A stretch of DNA of 64,000 nt from Adiantum capillus-veneris (lineage: Eukaryota > Streptophyta > Polypodiopsida > Polypodiales > Pteridaceae). The stretch spans positions 104,382,355 to 104,446,354 of the forward strand of contig CM043943.1 of assembly GCA_014529385.2 (NCBI GenBank), in the 5' to 3' direction. The translations under genes and the position numbers were made by a program. How positions within the stretch are numbered: position 1 is the stretch's first letter; every line of letters begins with the position of its first letter. The notes beneath the pieces were generated by a model. That model did not search any database and was not told the DNA's origin. It was given only the letters and a program-made list of their open reading frames with translations. Shown piece by piece: positions 27,401 through 39,290 of this stretch.

Positions 27401-29499
27401 GGAGAACGCATAGCTGATTGTCAGATGTCAAGTGAGATATTCCATTGATGGGTTTGCTAGTTTTAGATGGGCGTAGCTGCACAGGAAGAAGACTCATAGG
27501 GATCATATTGCCTCCAACTATCTTCTGTTCTAACAGAAAATCTAGCATTGGCTTGGTGGCTTGGTTGTCTTGGTGGATGCTTGTATAAGGGATTGCAGGG
27601 ATTCTTTCTATTTGTGATTGGATTGTTGATTTTTCATATACTGCAGGTGACATGGCTTGAGCATTTGGAGGTAGAAGAACAGCAATCTGTGCACCCCCTC
27701 TTCAGGACACTGATTAGCACCGGTCTCGCCTTTGGTGCTCGCAGATGGCTCGCTACACTCCAACGCCATTGCGAGAGCCTCGTTAGCCTCCTTGCTTCCA
27801 ACATCTCTCCTCGTGATCTTGGAGGTTTGCTCTCTTCTTTCCCTTTTGAAGTTGCAGTGCGCACACAATTGGTGAGCCATATGTCATGCAGGCTACGCCA
27901 CGTACTTCTGACATTGCTTTTGTGGCAGTTGTACAAACTCCTGAAGGCCGTCGAGGTATGCTCCGCCTTGCTCACAAGATGACAGGCCGCTTCTGTACCA
28001 CCATCAGCTCATCAACGTCAAATTCATGGCTCAATCTTTCAAGTAGTGGCAATGAAGATGTTCGCATCATGATGCGTGAAAATCCAGGGGATGGCCTTCT
28101 TCTTTGTGCAGCTACATCAACGTGGCTCCCATTCTCTCGCAATCATGTGTTTGACTTTCTACGGCACGAGAGATCGCGAGGAGAGGTGGTCTCTTATGCA
28201 TGTTAATAAGTTATGAAGTCGTAGCATTTTTGAATCAAACTTCCTATTATATTTCCTGTTAAAACACATGACTATGTATATTTCTATTTTATATTTTCAT
28301 GTTTTTTTGTGGATATCTCTATGACTTGCTGCTTACGTGGCTTACTGTTTGAAATTTACATCCTTAATCGACTACAATGATGTGGATTATGGATAGATTC
28401 TGAGAATTCATACGTAGTTTGTGGGGAATTCATTAGTGTGACCAGCATCTGACAAATGAGCTGGTTGCGCGTTCAACAACTGTCGAAAATAGAATTTTGG
28501 CTTTTTTGGGAAGGTCATTCTGCTTGTTTTTGTAACATTGAAGTACAACAATAGCATTTGGATATGAGTGGTTTACATTCTCTAGCAATTCATTGGGGTT
28601 GTCGAAGAGGCTAGCATAGCAGGGGGACACATGCATGTCTTTTTTGATCACCAGCATCTGTGCTTGTCCTATTGCACATGACTGACGACAACGTTTGCAC
28701 ATTGCAGTGGGATGTGCTTGCCAATGGAGCTATGGACAAAATGTATCATATAGCTGAAGGACAGCATCCTGGAAACAATGTCTCTCTTCTACGTCCTACT
28801 GTAAGTTTGCTCCTTCTTAGTCCCAATTTAACTTCGAGCTTAAATTACATCTGTGTAGAACCTCTTTTCTTTTACATTTCAAATCATTTTGACATACAAT
28901 AATGTTTGCTTGCGCTTCTACTGTTCAGTACAAATTTGTCTGTCTAGTCTATAAAAGACTGAACAAATCATTTTTATCATATGAAGCACTGAAGTGTTGC
29001 TCTCATGCGATGAGGTTACAGGCTTTGGGTGTCATTGGTTTCGAAAACCATGTGGTTTTGCAAAATCATGTGCATGGTAGTGATTTCTTGAATTTCATTT
29101 TTGCAGGGATCGAATCCCAATCAAAGTAATGTTATATTTCTCCAAGAGAGCTGCACAGATGCATCTGGATCACTTATAGTATACGCGCCTGTAGATTTCT
29201 CGACTCTAAACATGGTGTTACAAGGTGAAGACCCATCAAGGGCGATGCCACCGCCCTCGGGTTTTGTGATACTCCCCGATGGCCCAGAGAATTTGCCGAG
29301 TGGATTGCTTCTTAATGAGCTAGACAACCAAACAGCAAGTGGGTCTATCTTAACAGTCTCCATTCAAATAGCGGTGAGCCACGTTCCGTCGTCAGGAAAG
29401 CTTAACATCGAGTCCGTAAATACAATTAGCAACATAATTATCAACACAGTGCAGCACATCAAGGCAGCTCTCCAACGCATGGCCACAACAAGCTCTTAG
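21251..29499 (+). CDS. Class IV HD-Zip (HD-START) transcription factor
   Basis: Eleven exons: 21251-21355, 21912-22117, 22523-22640, 23674-23859, 25151-25633, 26108-26209, 27096-27305, 27647-27824, 27929-28185, 28708-28800, 29107-29499. All introns are GT-AG and all phases agree, giving 776 aa, normal for the family. Homeodomain about aa 86-143 with WFQNRR at 134-139; zipper-loop-zipper 144-210 whose loop holds CPSC (177-180); START domain about 284-513; START-adjacent domain 530-776. Family members are nuclear factors that bind L1-box-like DNA as dimers and control epidermal and surface-cell fate. An in-frame TGA at 21212 supports the first ATG; M17 is an alternative. The long, repeat-bearing introns suit a large genome. 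Intron 8 is only 104 nt and contains a second AG that would shift the frame. No break is seen, so it is probably functional. Exact orthology within class IV is not assigned. Confidence 0.93.
25862..25888. repeat. (GA)n tract in HD-Zip intron 5
   Basis: About 13 GA units inside intron 5 (25634-26107). A second interrupted GA run lies at 25967-25990 in the same intron. Confidence 0.9.
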
Positions 29500-29501
29500 A
29501 G

Positions 29502-29568
29502 TATCTACATCTGGATGATTGGTCGCCACTCGAAGATTTCTGTCGCTTGGGACATCCAGATGTAGATA
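29502..29568 (+). promoter_or_regulatory. Perfect 16-bp inverted repeat at start of 3' UTR
   Basis: TATCTACATCTGGATG (29502-29517) is matched by its exact reverse complement CATCCAGATGTAGATA (29553-29568), with a 35-nt loop. It begins 2 nt after the HD-Zip TAG stop. In RNA it would form a strong stem. Its role is unknown: it might affect stability, 3'-end formation or small-RNA processing, or be the end pair of a tiny inverted-repeat insertion. Confidence 0.7.
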
Positions 29569-31080
29569 AACAAGAAGGATTGGTCGGTTGAATTTTGGTT
29601 CAATTTTCTTTTGCAAGCATAACATGTACACACTTTAGAAGACGAGGGCCTTTCGGCTGTGCTGAGGGCAAATCAACACCCACACGGTGAGAGCTCACAT
29701 TGAGCAGGGTGTTGATTTCTCCCTCAGCAACAAAGGGCTCAACACACAATAACCTAGGAGCAGGTTTTCACGTATCGCAAAAACTCCATGGAAAGAGGGA
29801 AAAGAAAGGGTCTGTGGAGTTGAATCTCAAAATGTCGGTTCAAAAGAGCATATATTGTGAGGAATATGTTGAGGCAATATTCTGAGGACCTTTTTGGAGT
29901 CGACAATGCTGATGAAGAGAGTCAAGAACGCACCTCAGACACCTCCTTGCGAAGTGGTAAAGATGTGAAAATGACATTCAATTATTACACAAGCTGAAAC
30001 ACATATGCACTCTTTGTGTGAGGATGTATCTCCTCAGAATGTATGTATCTGAGCATCTTAACACCGGGTTTTGTGCATGGGCTTAACCACTTAGCAAGGG
30101 TAGTGGTTCGGGCATTGACTCTCTTCCCCTATTTGTGAGACATATACCAGCCCCCTAAAAATCTCCCACTCTTAACTGTAAAACAGTATCAATCATGTCT
30201 ACAGAAGTGACCCACTTCCTAATCTCTCTGCTGTACGTCAGCAGAGCTTTATTTATTTTGCTGATCTCGAATTTGTCTCTGGTGTGGCACAGCTGAAAAT
30301 TCCTCAGAAAATTGTTTTGAAAGCCTAGGGGATTGTTTTGTGTAGTATTTTACCTTATTGTTTGACTTGATTGGTGTCTTATAGTTTTACTGGCTGAAGG
30401 ATGCTTCTCTGCTTGTGTTTTCATTTGTGTGTAGCACCCACTTAGTGTTTTTGCCCTGATGTCTTATTTGACTAGCTTCATTGAGCTGATCCCTAGTCAA
30501 ATCTGAGGTAAATTCTCTCTTGTGATGTAAATGCCTAGTCAGTGATTGTTTGCCTAGTCAGTGATTGTTTTTTCTTTTTGGGTCTTGACGACGACGGCGT
30601 TCACCTGGGTTGAGCATCACGTCGTTGAATTTTATGTAGCGACAATCTTTCTCCCTGTGAAGCTTCTCTCCTGTACAATCTGTGGCCCGCCCTTTGTAGG
30701 GGGGGGGGGGGGGGGGAGGGGGAGGACTTGGTAGTAAGAGTACTGGTGCTGGGCAGGTGAGGAGTTTTAAGGTGTGATGGCCATTTGCTGGTGTTGTACA
30801 TTTGGATGATTAGTGTCTTTGCAGTAATTGCAGGGAGTAGAGGCTTTCAAGATTTGGCTATTCCTGATCCCACTAGTATATTTATTGAGGATGGTTTGTG
30901 GCTCAAATGGTCCTTTACCATCAATCAATATTTACTAATGAATTGTGCACATCAGAGTTGGGGTCTCTCCTTACATAATAATATGAATTTGCAGGGCTTT
31001 TGAGCTTGGAACAAAGTGTCTTTTGGTGTGACAAAAGTGTCAGCACCATTAAACATGCATGCTCACATCTATTTTTGAGA
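29569..31080. other. 3' flank of HD-Zip gene, unassigned
   Basis: Probably begins with the 3' UTR. No canonical AATAAA is seen close to the stop. A long G run occurs at 30700-30716. No other gene is recognised. Confidence 0.35.
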
Positions 31081-31089
31081 TTACATACT

Positions 31090-31330
31090 GATACCTATTG
31101 AATTACGTGGTCGACACATTCTTGTCTCTTTTGGAAGCAAAATCTCCACTTCAAAGGGTAAGGTAGGAGGTTCAACAAAATCAACCAAAATTTGTTGGTC
31201 AATGATGTCGTCGTCCCCATGTAACTGTTTACGTATATGGCTTACATGAAACACCGGATGAATACGAGAATGTGTAGGTAACAATAATTTGTAAGCATGA
31301 TCACCTTCAAAGTGTCTTAGCCTAACAAAA
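31090..31330 (-). pseudogene. Ty3/gypsy polyprotein C-terminal fragment
   Basis: The minus strand reads LRHFEGDHAYKLLLPTHSR followed by IHPVFHVSHIRKQLHGDDD. This is the conserved AYKL.LP..SRIHPVFHVS.LK segment after the gypsy integrase core. The frame stays open about 80 codons and then ends, with no chromodomain visible. It is an isolated fragment: no matching integrase core or LTR is recognised around it, and the LINE to its right runs on the opposite strand. Confidence 0.75.
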
Positions 31331-31609
31331 ATAAAAATTTGGGACTTAGAATCTCTCTAAAGAGAGATGCTATATGTGGAATTATCTAAACTCTCTTTGG
31401 ATTTTGATTGCCTTTTTTTTGGGGGGGCTTTCAATATGATTATTAAGATTGATTTTCAACATTTGAAACCTCATGGATCTAAGAAATTGTTGATTTTTAA
31501 TTTGTGACGATGAAGAATGTTCTCGTGGTGGTTGAAGCTATTCAAAGTTTGACTGTCCCTTTGGAGAGAATATTATGTAGAGATGCTCTCTGATCTTTGG
31601 ATAGAGAAA

Positions 31610-34600
31610 AATCTAAAGGCTAGGATGATCTCACGGTGAATTCTTTCAAAATTTTTTGGCCACATTTAGAAGACATTATTTTTGTTATGCTTAACTCTCT
31701 TTTTGTGAGTGGTGCTATAGAGACCTCTATCACTCAAGGGCTTATTAGATTGATTTCTAAGTAACATGTGTGTGTTGGCAATAAAGGAATGGAGACTTGT
31801 CTCTATGCTCACATTGTTATATAACATTTTGGCACAAAGCATTGCTCTAAGATTGTCTTTGGTTCTAGATAAGGTGATATCATCTCATCAACATGGTTTT
31901 ATTAAAGGAAGGTCAATCATGGATAATATTCTAGCAGTTTTGTTGGGTACTGATACGATTCATGCTTCAGATAAAAAATGTATTGCTTTATAGTTGGATA
32001 TAGAAAAAGCTTATGATAGAGTCTCATGGTCCTCCATTCATACAATTATATTGGCATTAGGTTTGGTCCACATATGTCTAAGGTGATTTATGGTCTCTCA
32101 CAAAAAGCTACGTCTACACTTCTTTCCAATGGTATGATTGTTGGTTTTACCCTCCTTTATGGTTAGTTAGACAAGGCTATCCGCTAGCTTCATTGTGGTT
32201 TGCTATTTCTTCACATCCTTTGATTGTTGCTTTGAAAAAAATGTCTTTTGGTGGTCATATTAAGAGAGTGGATATTCAAGGGTGTCCTCCTCTTTTGATC
32301 AAAATGTTTACCGATAATTCTATGTTGTTTTTTAAAGCGGATTTGCAAAATCTTTGTCAAGATTTACAAATGGTGGATACTTTTGGTTTAACTTCTTGTT
32401 TCAAATGTAATATCTTTAAGTCTTGACTTGGATGGTCTCACAGTAAATTTTTAAAGATTTTTTGGCCACATTTAGAAGCCATTATTCTCGATCTGGTTAA
32501 CTCTCTTTTTGTGAGTGGTGTTATAGAGACCTCTATCACTTAAGGGCTTATTAGATTGATTCCTAAGTAACATGCATGTTGGCAAATAAAGGAATAGAGA
32601 TCTCTCTCTATGCTCACATTGTTAAATAAGATTTTGGCAAAAAGCATTGCTTTGAGATTGTCTTTTGTTCTAGATAAGGTGACATCTCCTCATTAACATG
32701 GTTTTAGTAAAGGAAGGTCAATCATGGATAATATTCTAGCAGTTGTATTGGGTTTTGATATGATTCATGCTTCAGCTAAAAAATGTATTGCTTTACAATG
32801 GGATTTGGAAAAAGCTAATGATAAGAGTCTCATGGTACTTCATTCATGTGGTTATGTTAGCATTAGTTTTTGGTCCACGTATGTCCAAGGTGACTTATGG
32901 TCTCTCACAAAAAGCTACGTCTGCGCTTCTTTCCTTGTTGGTTTTATCGTCTGTTTCGGCCAGTGAGACAAGGCTATCCGTTAGCTTCTTTGTGGTTTTC
33001 TATTTCTACACATCCTTTGATTGTTGCTTTGAAAAAATAATCTTTTGATGGTCGTATTAAGAGAGTGGATATTCAAGGGTATCCTCCTCTTTTGATCAAA
33101 ATGTTTGCCGATGATTCTATGTTGTTTTTTCAAGTGGATTTGCAAAATCTTTGTCGAGATTTACAAATGGTGGATACTTTTGGTATGGCTTCTTGTTTCA
33201 AATGTAATATCTTTAAGTAAGTCTTGACTTAGATGGTCTAGGATGGTCTCACAGTAAATTTTTAAAGATTTTTTGGCCACATTTATTCTTAAGACATTAT
33301 TCTTGATATGCTTAACTTTTTTTTTTTTGAGTGGTGTTATAGAGACCTCTATCACTCAAGGGCTTATTAGATTGATTCCTAAGTAACATGAGTGTTGGCA
33401 AATAAAGGAATGGAGACCTCTCTCTATGCTTACATTGTTATATAAGATTTGGGCAAAAAGCACCTCATCAACATGGTTTTATTAAAGGAAGGTCAATAAT
33501 GGATAATATTCTAGCAATTCTTTTGGGTTTTGATATGATTCATGCTTCAACTCGAAAATGTATTGCTTTACATTTGGATTTGGAAAAAGCTTATAATAGA
33601 GTAGCATGGTCCTTCATTCATGCAGTTATGTTGGCATTATGTTTTGGTCCATGTATGTCTAAGGGGATTTATGGTCTCTCACAAAAATCTACGCCTACAC
33701 TTCTTTCCAATGGTATGATTGTTGGTTTTACCCCCTTTTTCAGTAAGTGAGACAAGGCTATCCGTTAGCTCCTTTGTGGTTTGCTATTTCTACACATCCT
33801 TTGATTGTTGCTTTGAAAAAAATGTCTTTTGATGGTCATATTAAGAGAGTGCATATTCAAGGGCATCCCTCTCTTTTGACCAAAATTTTGCTAATGATTC
33901 TATGTTGTTTTTTCAAGCGGATTTGGAAAATCTATGTCGAGATTTACAAATGGTGAATACTTTTGGTTTAACTTCTTGTTTCAAATGTAATATCTTTAAG
34001 TCTTGACTTGGATGGTCTAGGCTAGTCTCACGATAATTTTTTTAAAATTTTTTGGCCATATTTAGAAGACATTATTCTTGATATGTTTAACTCTCTTTTT
34101 GTGAGTGGTGTTATATAGAGACCTCTATCACTCAAGGGCTTATTAGATTGATTCCTAAGTAACATGCGTGTTGGCAAATAAAGGAATGGAGACCTGTCTC
34201 CATGCCCACATTGTTATATAAGATTTTGGCAAAAAACATTGCTCTGAGATTGTCTTTGGTTTTAGATAAGGTGATATCACCTCATCAACATGGTTTTATT
34301 AAAGGAAGGTCAATCATGGAGTAGTTCTGTTGGGTTTTAATATGATTCATGCTTCAACTCAAAAATGTATTGGTTTACATTTGGATTTGGAAACAACTTA
34401 TGATAGAGTCTCATGGTCCTTCAATCATGCAATTATGTTGGCATTAGGTTTTGGTCTGTGTATGTCCAAGGTGAGTTATGGTCTCTCACAAAAAGCTACA
34501 TCTGCACTTCTTTCCAATGGTATGATTGTTGGTTTTACCCTCTTTTTGGTCCGTGAGACAAGGCTATCCGCTAGCTCCTTTGTGGTTTGTATTTCTACAC

Positions 34601-34815
34601 ATCCTTTGATTCTTGCTTTGAAAAAATTAATGTCTTTTGATGGTCATATTAAGAGAGTGGATATTCAAGGGTATCCTCCTCTTTGATCAAAATGTTTGCC
34701 GATGATTCTGTGTTGTTTTTTCAAGGGATTTGCAAAATCTTTGTCGAGATTTACAAATGGTGGATACTTTTTGTCTAGCTTCTTGTTTCAAATGTAGTAT
34801 CTTTAAGTCTTGACT
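31610..34815 (+). repeat. Four-unit tandem array of a LINE RT segment
   Basis: The block containing TTTTTTGGCCA.ATTT starts near 31652, 32458, 33270 and 34049, giving periods of about 806, 812 and 779 bp. Each unit ends TTTAAGTC or a close variant. Approximate units: 31610-32423, 32424-33225, 33226-34008, 34009-34815. Each unit covers RT from the KIFWPH region through the FADD box. FADD codons survive in units 2 and 4, are altered to FTDN in unit 1 and are disrupted by a deletion in unit 3. Confidence 0.85.
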
Positions 34816-34984
34816 TGTATAGATCTCAAAAGATTTCTTGTTTGACATTTCAACTTGGATGGTTAAGTAGTCTCCAAAGGTATGGTTTTTTTCCATTTAG
34901 GGGTGCCAGATGGCTCACTTGTCTCTGATAAGCAATGCATTAAGTGGTTTTTGGAAAAAATTGGATGCTTCTCTATATCACTGG

Positions 34985-35106
34985 TCTTGGATTGACCTTC
35001 CTTTTTCTTCTATTAATTTGGTGTTTGTCCCTGTTTCAAGGACTTTCTTGGATTGACCTTCCTTTTTCTTCTATTAATTTGGTGTTTGTCCCTGTTTCAA
35101 GGACTT
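34985..35106. repeat. 61-bp tandem duplication in LINE
   Basis: Copies 34985-35045 and 35046-35106 appear identical and start TCTTGGATTGACC. The period of 61 shifts the frame. Confidence 0.9.
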
Positions 35107-36227
35107 TTGCCTGCCTTTCTTGCATCTATCTAAGTTAGCTAAGTCGGCCTTGCGTTAATGTTTGAAACTCTATTTATGGAGAAAATCTCGCATGCATGGC
35201 ATAGCGTACTCGTTAGCCTAGGACAAGGTTTGCTTGCGAAAGCATTTGTGTGGTCTCGAAGTTATTGATGTGCAATCTCATGCATCAAACATGTTGGTTA
35301 AATTATGGGTGAAAATCAGTAATTGTTTTCAATCCTAGACACATGTATTGTTTGTGTTGTATGAAACAACTCAAATTTGCATTGTGGTGAATTTTTGAAA
35401 CCGTCTGATGTGCATATTGAGTTAATTTTGTATGCTCCGATGAAGGTACCACATACAGTTTTCTTCAATAGCTTGGTGCCCATGTTAAAATCACATTATC
35501 TTGGCATGGTTCTATGTGATATACATGTAATGGAACTTTAGCACATTCCTTATGGTGGGGCTTGATGTTTCCTCGTCTTTTGTTTGAGAATGTTGACACT
35601 GTTAAATTTGCGCGTTGTTTGCATTATAAGGGGATTATCTCTATGGCTGATTTGTGGGATGGCTTGTCATTGTATTGGTTGTTGGTGAATGATTTGAGGG
35701 TAATTGTTTAATGTTTGCGACAGAATTTGGATCCGGTGGTTGGAATGCTGCACTTCACTATTTTAGATGTATCTCGTTTCTACAATGATTGGTTCTAGCC
35801 ATCTTAAAATCCTTTTTCTTGCCCGAATTCACAAAAAAATTATGTGTTCCTTTGAAACTTGATTAATTAAGCTCAATGGTTGAATTGTATTTGGAATGTA
35901 TATTGGTCGCAATCTATCTGGGTGATGGTTGTGCAATCAATCTAGTCAAAAGATCTGTGTTTGAGTCAGAAAACCTTTGTTTGGAAATGTATAGCTCGGG
36001 TCTTCCATATGGTTTGAAGCTTTTGTAGAGGAATAATGTAACTGGCATTTGTATCGGATGTAAGGCAGTGGTGGAATCTCTTCCTCACTTGTTTTTGTTT
36101 TGTCCAGCTTTGACTACATTTTGAATGTGCTTATTGCCCCTATTTTTTCCCCATTTTTATGTATGTGTATCCATAACTAATGTGCTCGCTAGTTGTTCTA
36201 TACGATCATTTTAAGTTTTTTTTTTGG

Positions 36228-36475
36228 TTTGGTTGTGTTCAAAGTAATTTGGCTACATTGGAATGCGTGTATTTTTTTACTGGTTGTGTGTTAAAGCTGT
36301 TTTCGGATGTTGTTTGGTTTTAGTTTATTGTGCATAGTGGTTGGATTTTTTCGTTTGGTTGTTTCAAAGTAATTTGGCTACATTGGAATGCACGTATTTT
36401 TACTGGTGGTGTGTCAAAGTTATTTCCGAATGTTGTTTGGTTTTAGTTTATTGTGCAGAGTGGTTGGATTAGAAA
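36228..36475. repeat. About 125-bp tandem duplication at LINE 3' part
   Basis: Two copies share CAAAGTAATTTGGCTACATT and TTTAGTTTATTGTGCA with scattered changes. The first AAAGTAATTTGG starts at 36241 and the second at 36366. Confidence 0.8.
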
Positions 36476-36818
36476 TAAAAAAAAGAGGTACTTAAGCACA
36501 ACTCTTACTCAATGGTTGGATGATGTATGTTACTGCTTTTCTTTGCAGATATTGCATGCCGACTGCTGTTTTGGAGTGGATGTCCTAGCTCTGCTTTGAG
36601 GACGATTTGGCAAGGCGAGATGGTTACAAGACTGCGGCCACATTGGCATTGGCTTTACGATAAGCAATAGGCTCTTCGCTTTCTTCTTTGCTTCACATCA
36701 TTTTTACCCTAGGGTTAAGGCGTTGGGGGTACCATAGCTCTAATCACCAACACATAAATGTCAATTAGTAGTGATGAGATACCCGGCTAGGGCATGAAAA
36801 CACTTACACGAGTATGCG

Positions 36819-37295
36819 TGGTACATTTTTGGAGGGTCTGTTTTGATGGAATTTGGCTAAGATGCTTTTTGGAAAAGTGAAGCTGATTGGCGGGGGAACA
36901 GGTGGCGGGCAACAAGGACTGCATGAGGCTGACGGGGGCTACCAAGTGGCGTGTTAGGTGATCACAAGACGATAGTTGGGTAGACGGGATTGCGATAGAT
37001 TGTTTTTTTTTTATAAACAAGGGGCCATGCTACGGGCACTGCCTGGCCGTGTGATACGTGTGGTATGTTTTTGGAGCGTTTGTTTTGATGGAATCTGGCT
37101 AAGATGCTTTTTGGAAAAATGAAGCTGAATCGAATACGGAATTGGTGTGGGAACAAGTGGCCGAAAACAAGGGCTGTAGGCCGACGGGGGCTACCAGGTG
37201 GCGTGGCAGGTGGCCGTAGCACAACAATCAGGTAGGTGGGATTGCGGCATATTTGTTTGTCTTTTAATAAACAAGGGGCCATGTTGCAGGCACCA
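36819..37295. repeat. About 241-bp tandem duplication
   Basis: Two diverged copies start GTGGTA..TTTTTGGAG.GT at 36819 and 37060. Both contain GCTAAGATGCTTTTTGGAAA, GACGGGGGCTACCA and ATAAACAAGGGGCCATG. Minus-strand frames in the two copies are similar only because of the duplication; no family is recognised. Confidence 0.75.
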
Positions 37296-37548
37296 CCAAG
37301 TCGTCACGTTTGTTGGTGATGTGAGTGTGCTCGAAATCAAGTTGTGATTCGTGTGAGCCTGAGACTGGTGCTGGGAGGGGTGGGTTGGAGCTTTTGATTT
37401 CTAGTAGAAGGAGTGGAGGAAAACAAAATCTATGTTTGTATAAAGAAATAATATAGAGCAAATAAAGGGATACCCATTTGGAAATTAGAAAAGAGAGGAG
37501 AATCTAGTGCAGATTCTCTTCCATGTGACCCCCTTCCTCTTATTATTG

Positions 37549-37587
<39 letters not shown>
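37549..37587. repeat. (CT)n microsatellite
   Basis: About 19 CT units. Confidence 0.95.
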
Positions 37588-37590
<3 letters not shown>

Positions 37591-38052
37591 CCCTGTGTGC
37601 AATGGACTACCTGTCTTTGCATGCTACCTACATATGTATTATATAGGTTTGCTATCATTCCCTTATCAAGTGTAGAGTTTGCAAGAGGTGGTTCAGGCTC
37701 GTGCTACAAGGCATGCCTTTCAATGCACTCTATAGTTATTTGGGGATGCACTTTGGTCAAAGGAAGATGGGGAAGAGGTAGCTGATGGGCAGGACCAGGA
37801 GCAATGTCCGATAGCATTACCATGGGTGGCCATGGCTGCAAACGAAGATAAGGCACATGGGGTGGGCTTGTGCGCAGGCGACGAAGGATCAAATGGTTAG
37901 TCATCGTTAGGTAGATGTAGAGAGGGTAGAGGATGCAAAGGAAGGGGCAATAAGGAAGACTACAGATGTGTTGGGAATCTTTTATGTTAATGTTTTTTTC
38001 AAAGTAAACCCAGTAGGAGCAATTACGTAATGTAAGTGAGCTAATCATGACA

Positions 38053-38195
38053 ACATGAAGGGTGACTCTACGAGGCTTCTCAGCCTATGAAGGAGCTAAG
38101 CCACAAAGATAAGCAATCTCCACATGAAGGATGACTCTACAAGGTGAGGTTCTTGGCCTATGTAGGAGCTAAGCCACAAAGATAGGCAATCTCCA
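38053..38195. repeat. About 70-bp tandem duplication
   Basis: Copies start ACATGAAGG.TGACTCTAC at 38053 and 38122 and both end with GCAATCTCC. The second copy has about 5 extra bases. Confidence 0.85.
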
Positions 38196-39290
38196 CATCC
38201 ACTTCTCTTCACAAGCGCACATACATAGATCCATCAAGCATCTTTGTTTCTTTCAAGCCTACATGCACACACAAAGAATAACGGACAATCACACAAGATT
38301 AGAGGGAGATTAACCATTAATTAGCTAAGATCTAGCTAATCAAAGCATCATAGACAATTATAAGAGAGAATGAAAGAGACATAGTGAAAGAGAATTAAGT
38401 CTCAATGAGGAATCTCAAAACTCGAGCGAGATTTTCCGAGCAATCCCTAAAGCGAGCAAGACTGGCCAAAGCACACTATACAAAACAAAAACCAAACAGG
38501 ACTTTTTAGGTGACTTCAATCACAACAAAAAAAACTAAAACAAGATTACATCTAATTTTATTGGTAAAACGATCACAAATTTTTGACAAAAAAACCCCTT
38601 AAACAAGGGTTTGGTAGAATGTTTCCATTGATGGGCTATAACAATTGGAACCCATACAATGGCATGTTGATATTCCTCTTCTTAGAACTAGTTGCCCTCA
38701 GATATTAAAAGCTCATTCTACCACCATTGATACTTGTTGGGAATAGTGGCACCATGATTCCAACGGATATAAATCTCCTATTCCTACCTCCCTACATGTA
38801 GAACCACGAGACTTGCACTAAAAGAGTAAGGTTGTTGCCACTCGAACAAATCTCATGAATAAGGAGAGTCTGGGAGCTTGAGATTCTCTTCACTTCTTCT
38901 TCTTCTTCTTCTTCTCCTGTCTTGCTCTACCTCAGGTTATTGTGGGTTGATGTACGTAACATACTATGCATTTTAAGTTACTCTAGAGAAAACAGTGGAA
39001 ACTTGAAAATAATTCTATTAATGAGGCTATCTTTTTAGAAAATCCACATCATGGTACATATTAAAGTCTGGATCACACCATCATAGGTAGCCTTCTATCG
39101 GGGGGGGGGGAGTGGGAGTTAGTGGTGTTGCCAAAGGTGGTGGTGACAAACATGTCAAGGGAGGTGGTAATGGTAGGGGATTATAAAGAGTGATTTTATA
39201 GAAGAGTACACAAGGTTGATAAAGCTACGAACAATTTTCTTATGACAACTTTGTCCACATGCTAGTTCTCTTTTACCTACCCATATCGAT
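38196..39290. other. Unassigned stretch
   Basis: No coding sequence, terminal repeat or RNA gene is recognised. There is a short CTT run near 38895 and a G run near 39100. Confidence 0.4.

Larger units (their letters stand above)
31530..36660 (+). mobile_element. Decayed LINE (non-LTR retrotransposon) with amplified RT segment
   Basis: Plus-strand LINE remnant. It enters the reverse transcriptase near 31600 (DLTVNSFKIFWPHLED), repeats the RT block four times to about 34815, continues as single-copy RT downstream (FPFRGARWLTC near 34880) and ends with a zf-RVT-like zinc-binding region near 35965-36120 (KTFVWKCIAR, then CIGCKAVVESLPHLFLFCP). RT motifs visible include QHGFIKGRSIMDNILAVLLG, LDLEKAYDRVSWSFIH, QGYPLAPLWFAI and FADD. 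These enzymes copy LINE RNA at nicked chromosomal DNA. Many stops and shifts make it inactive. The endonuclease part and a poly(A) end are not clear, so both outer limits are approximate. Confidence 0.8.

Noticed and set aside
36787-37461. Three similar minus-strand frames as a small protein family
   Set aside because: Their similarity comes from the 241-bp tandem duplication, frames differ between copies and no domain is seen.
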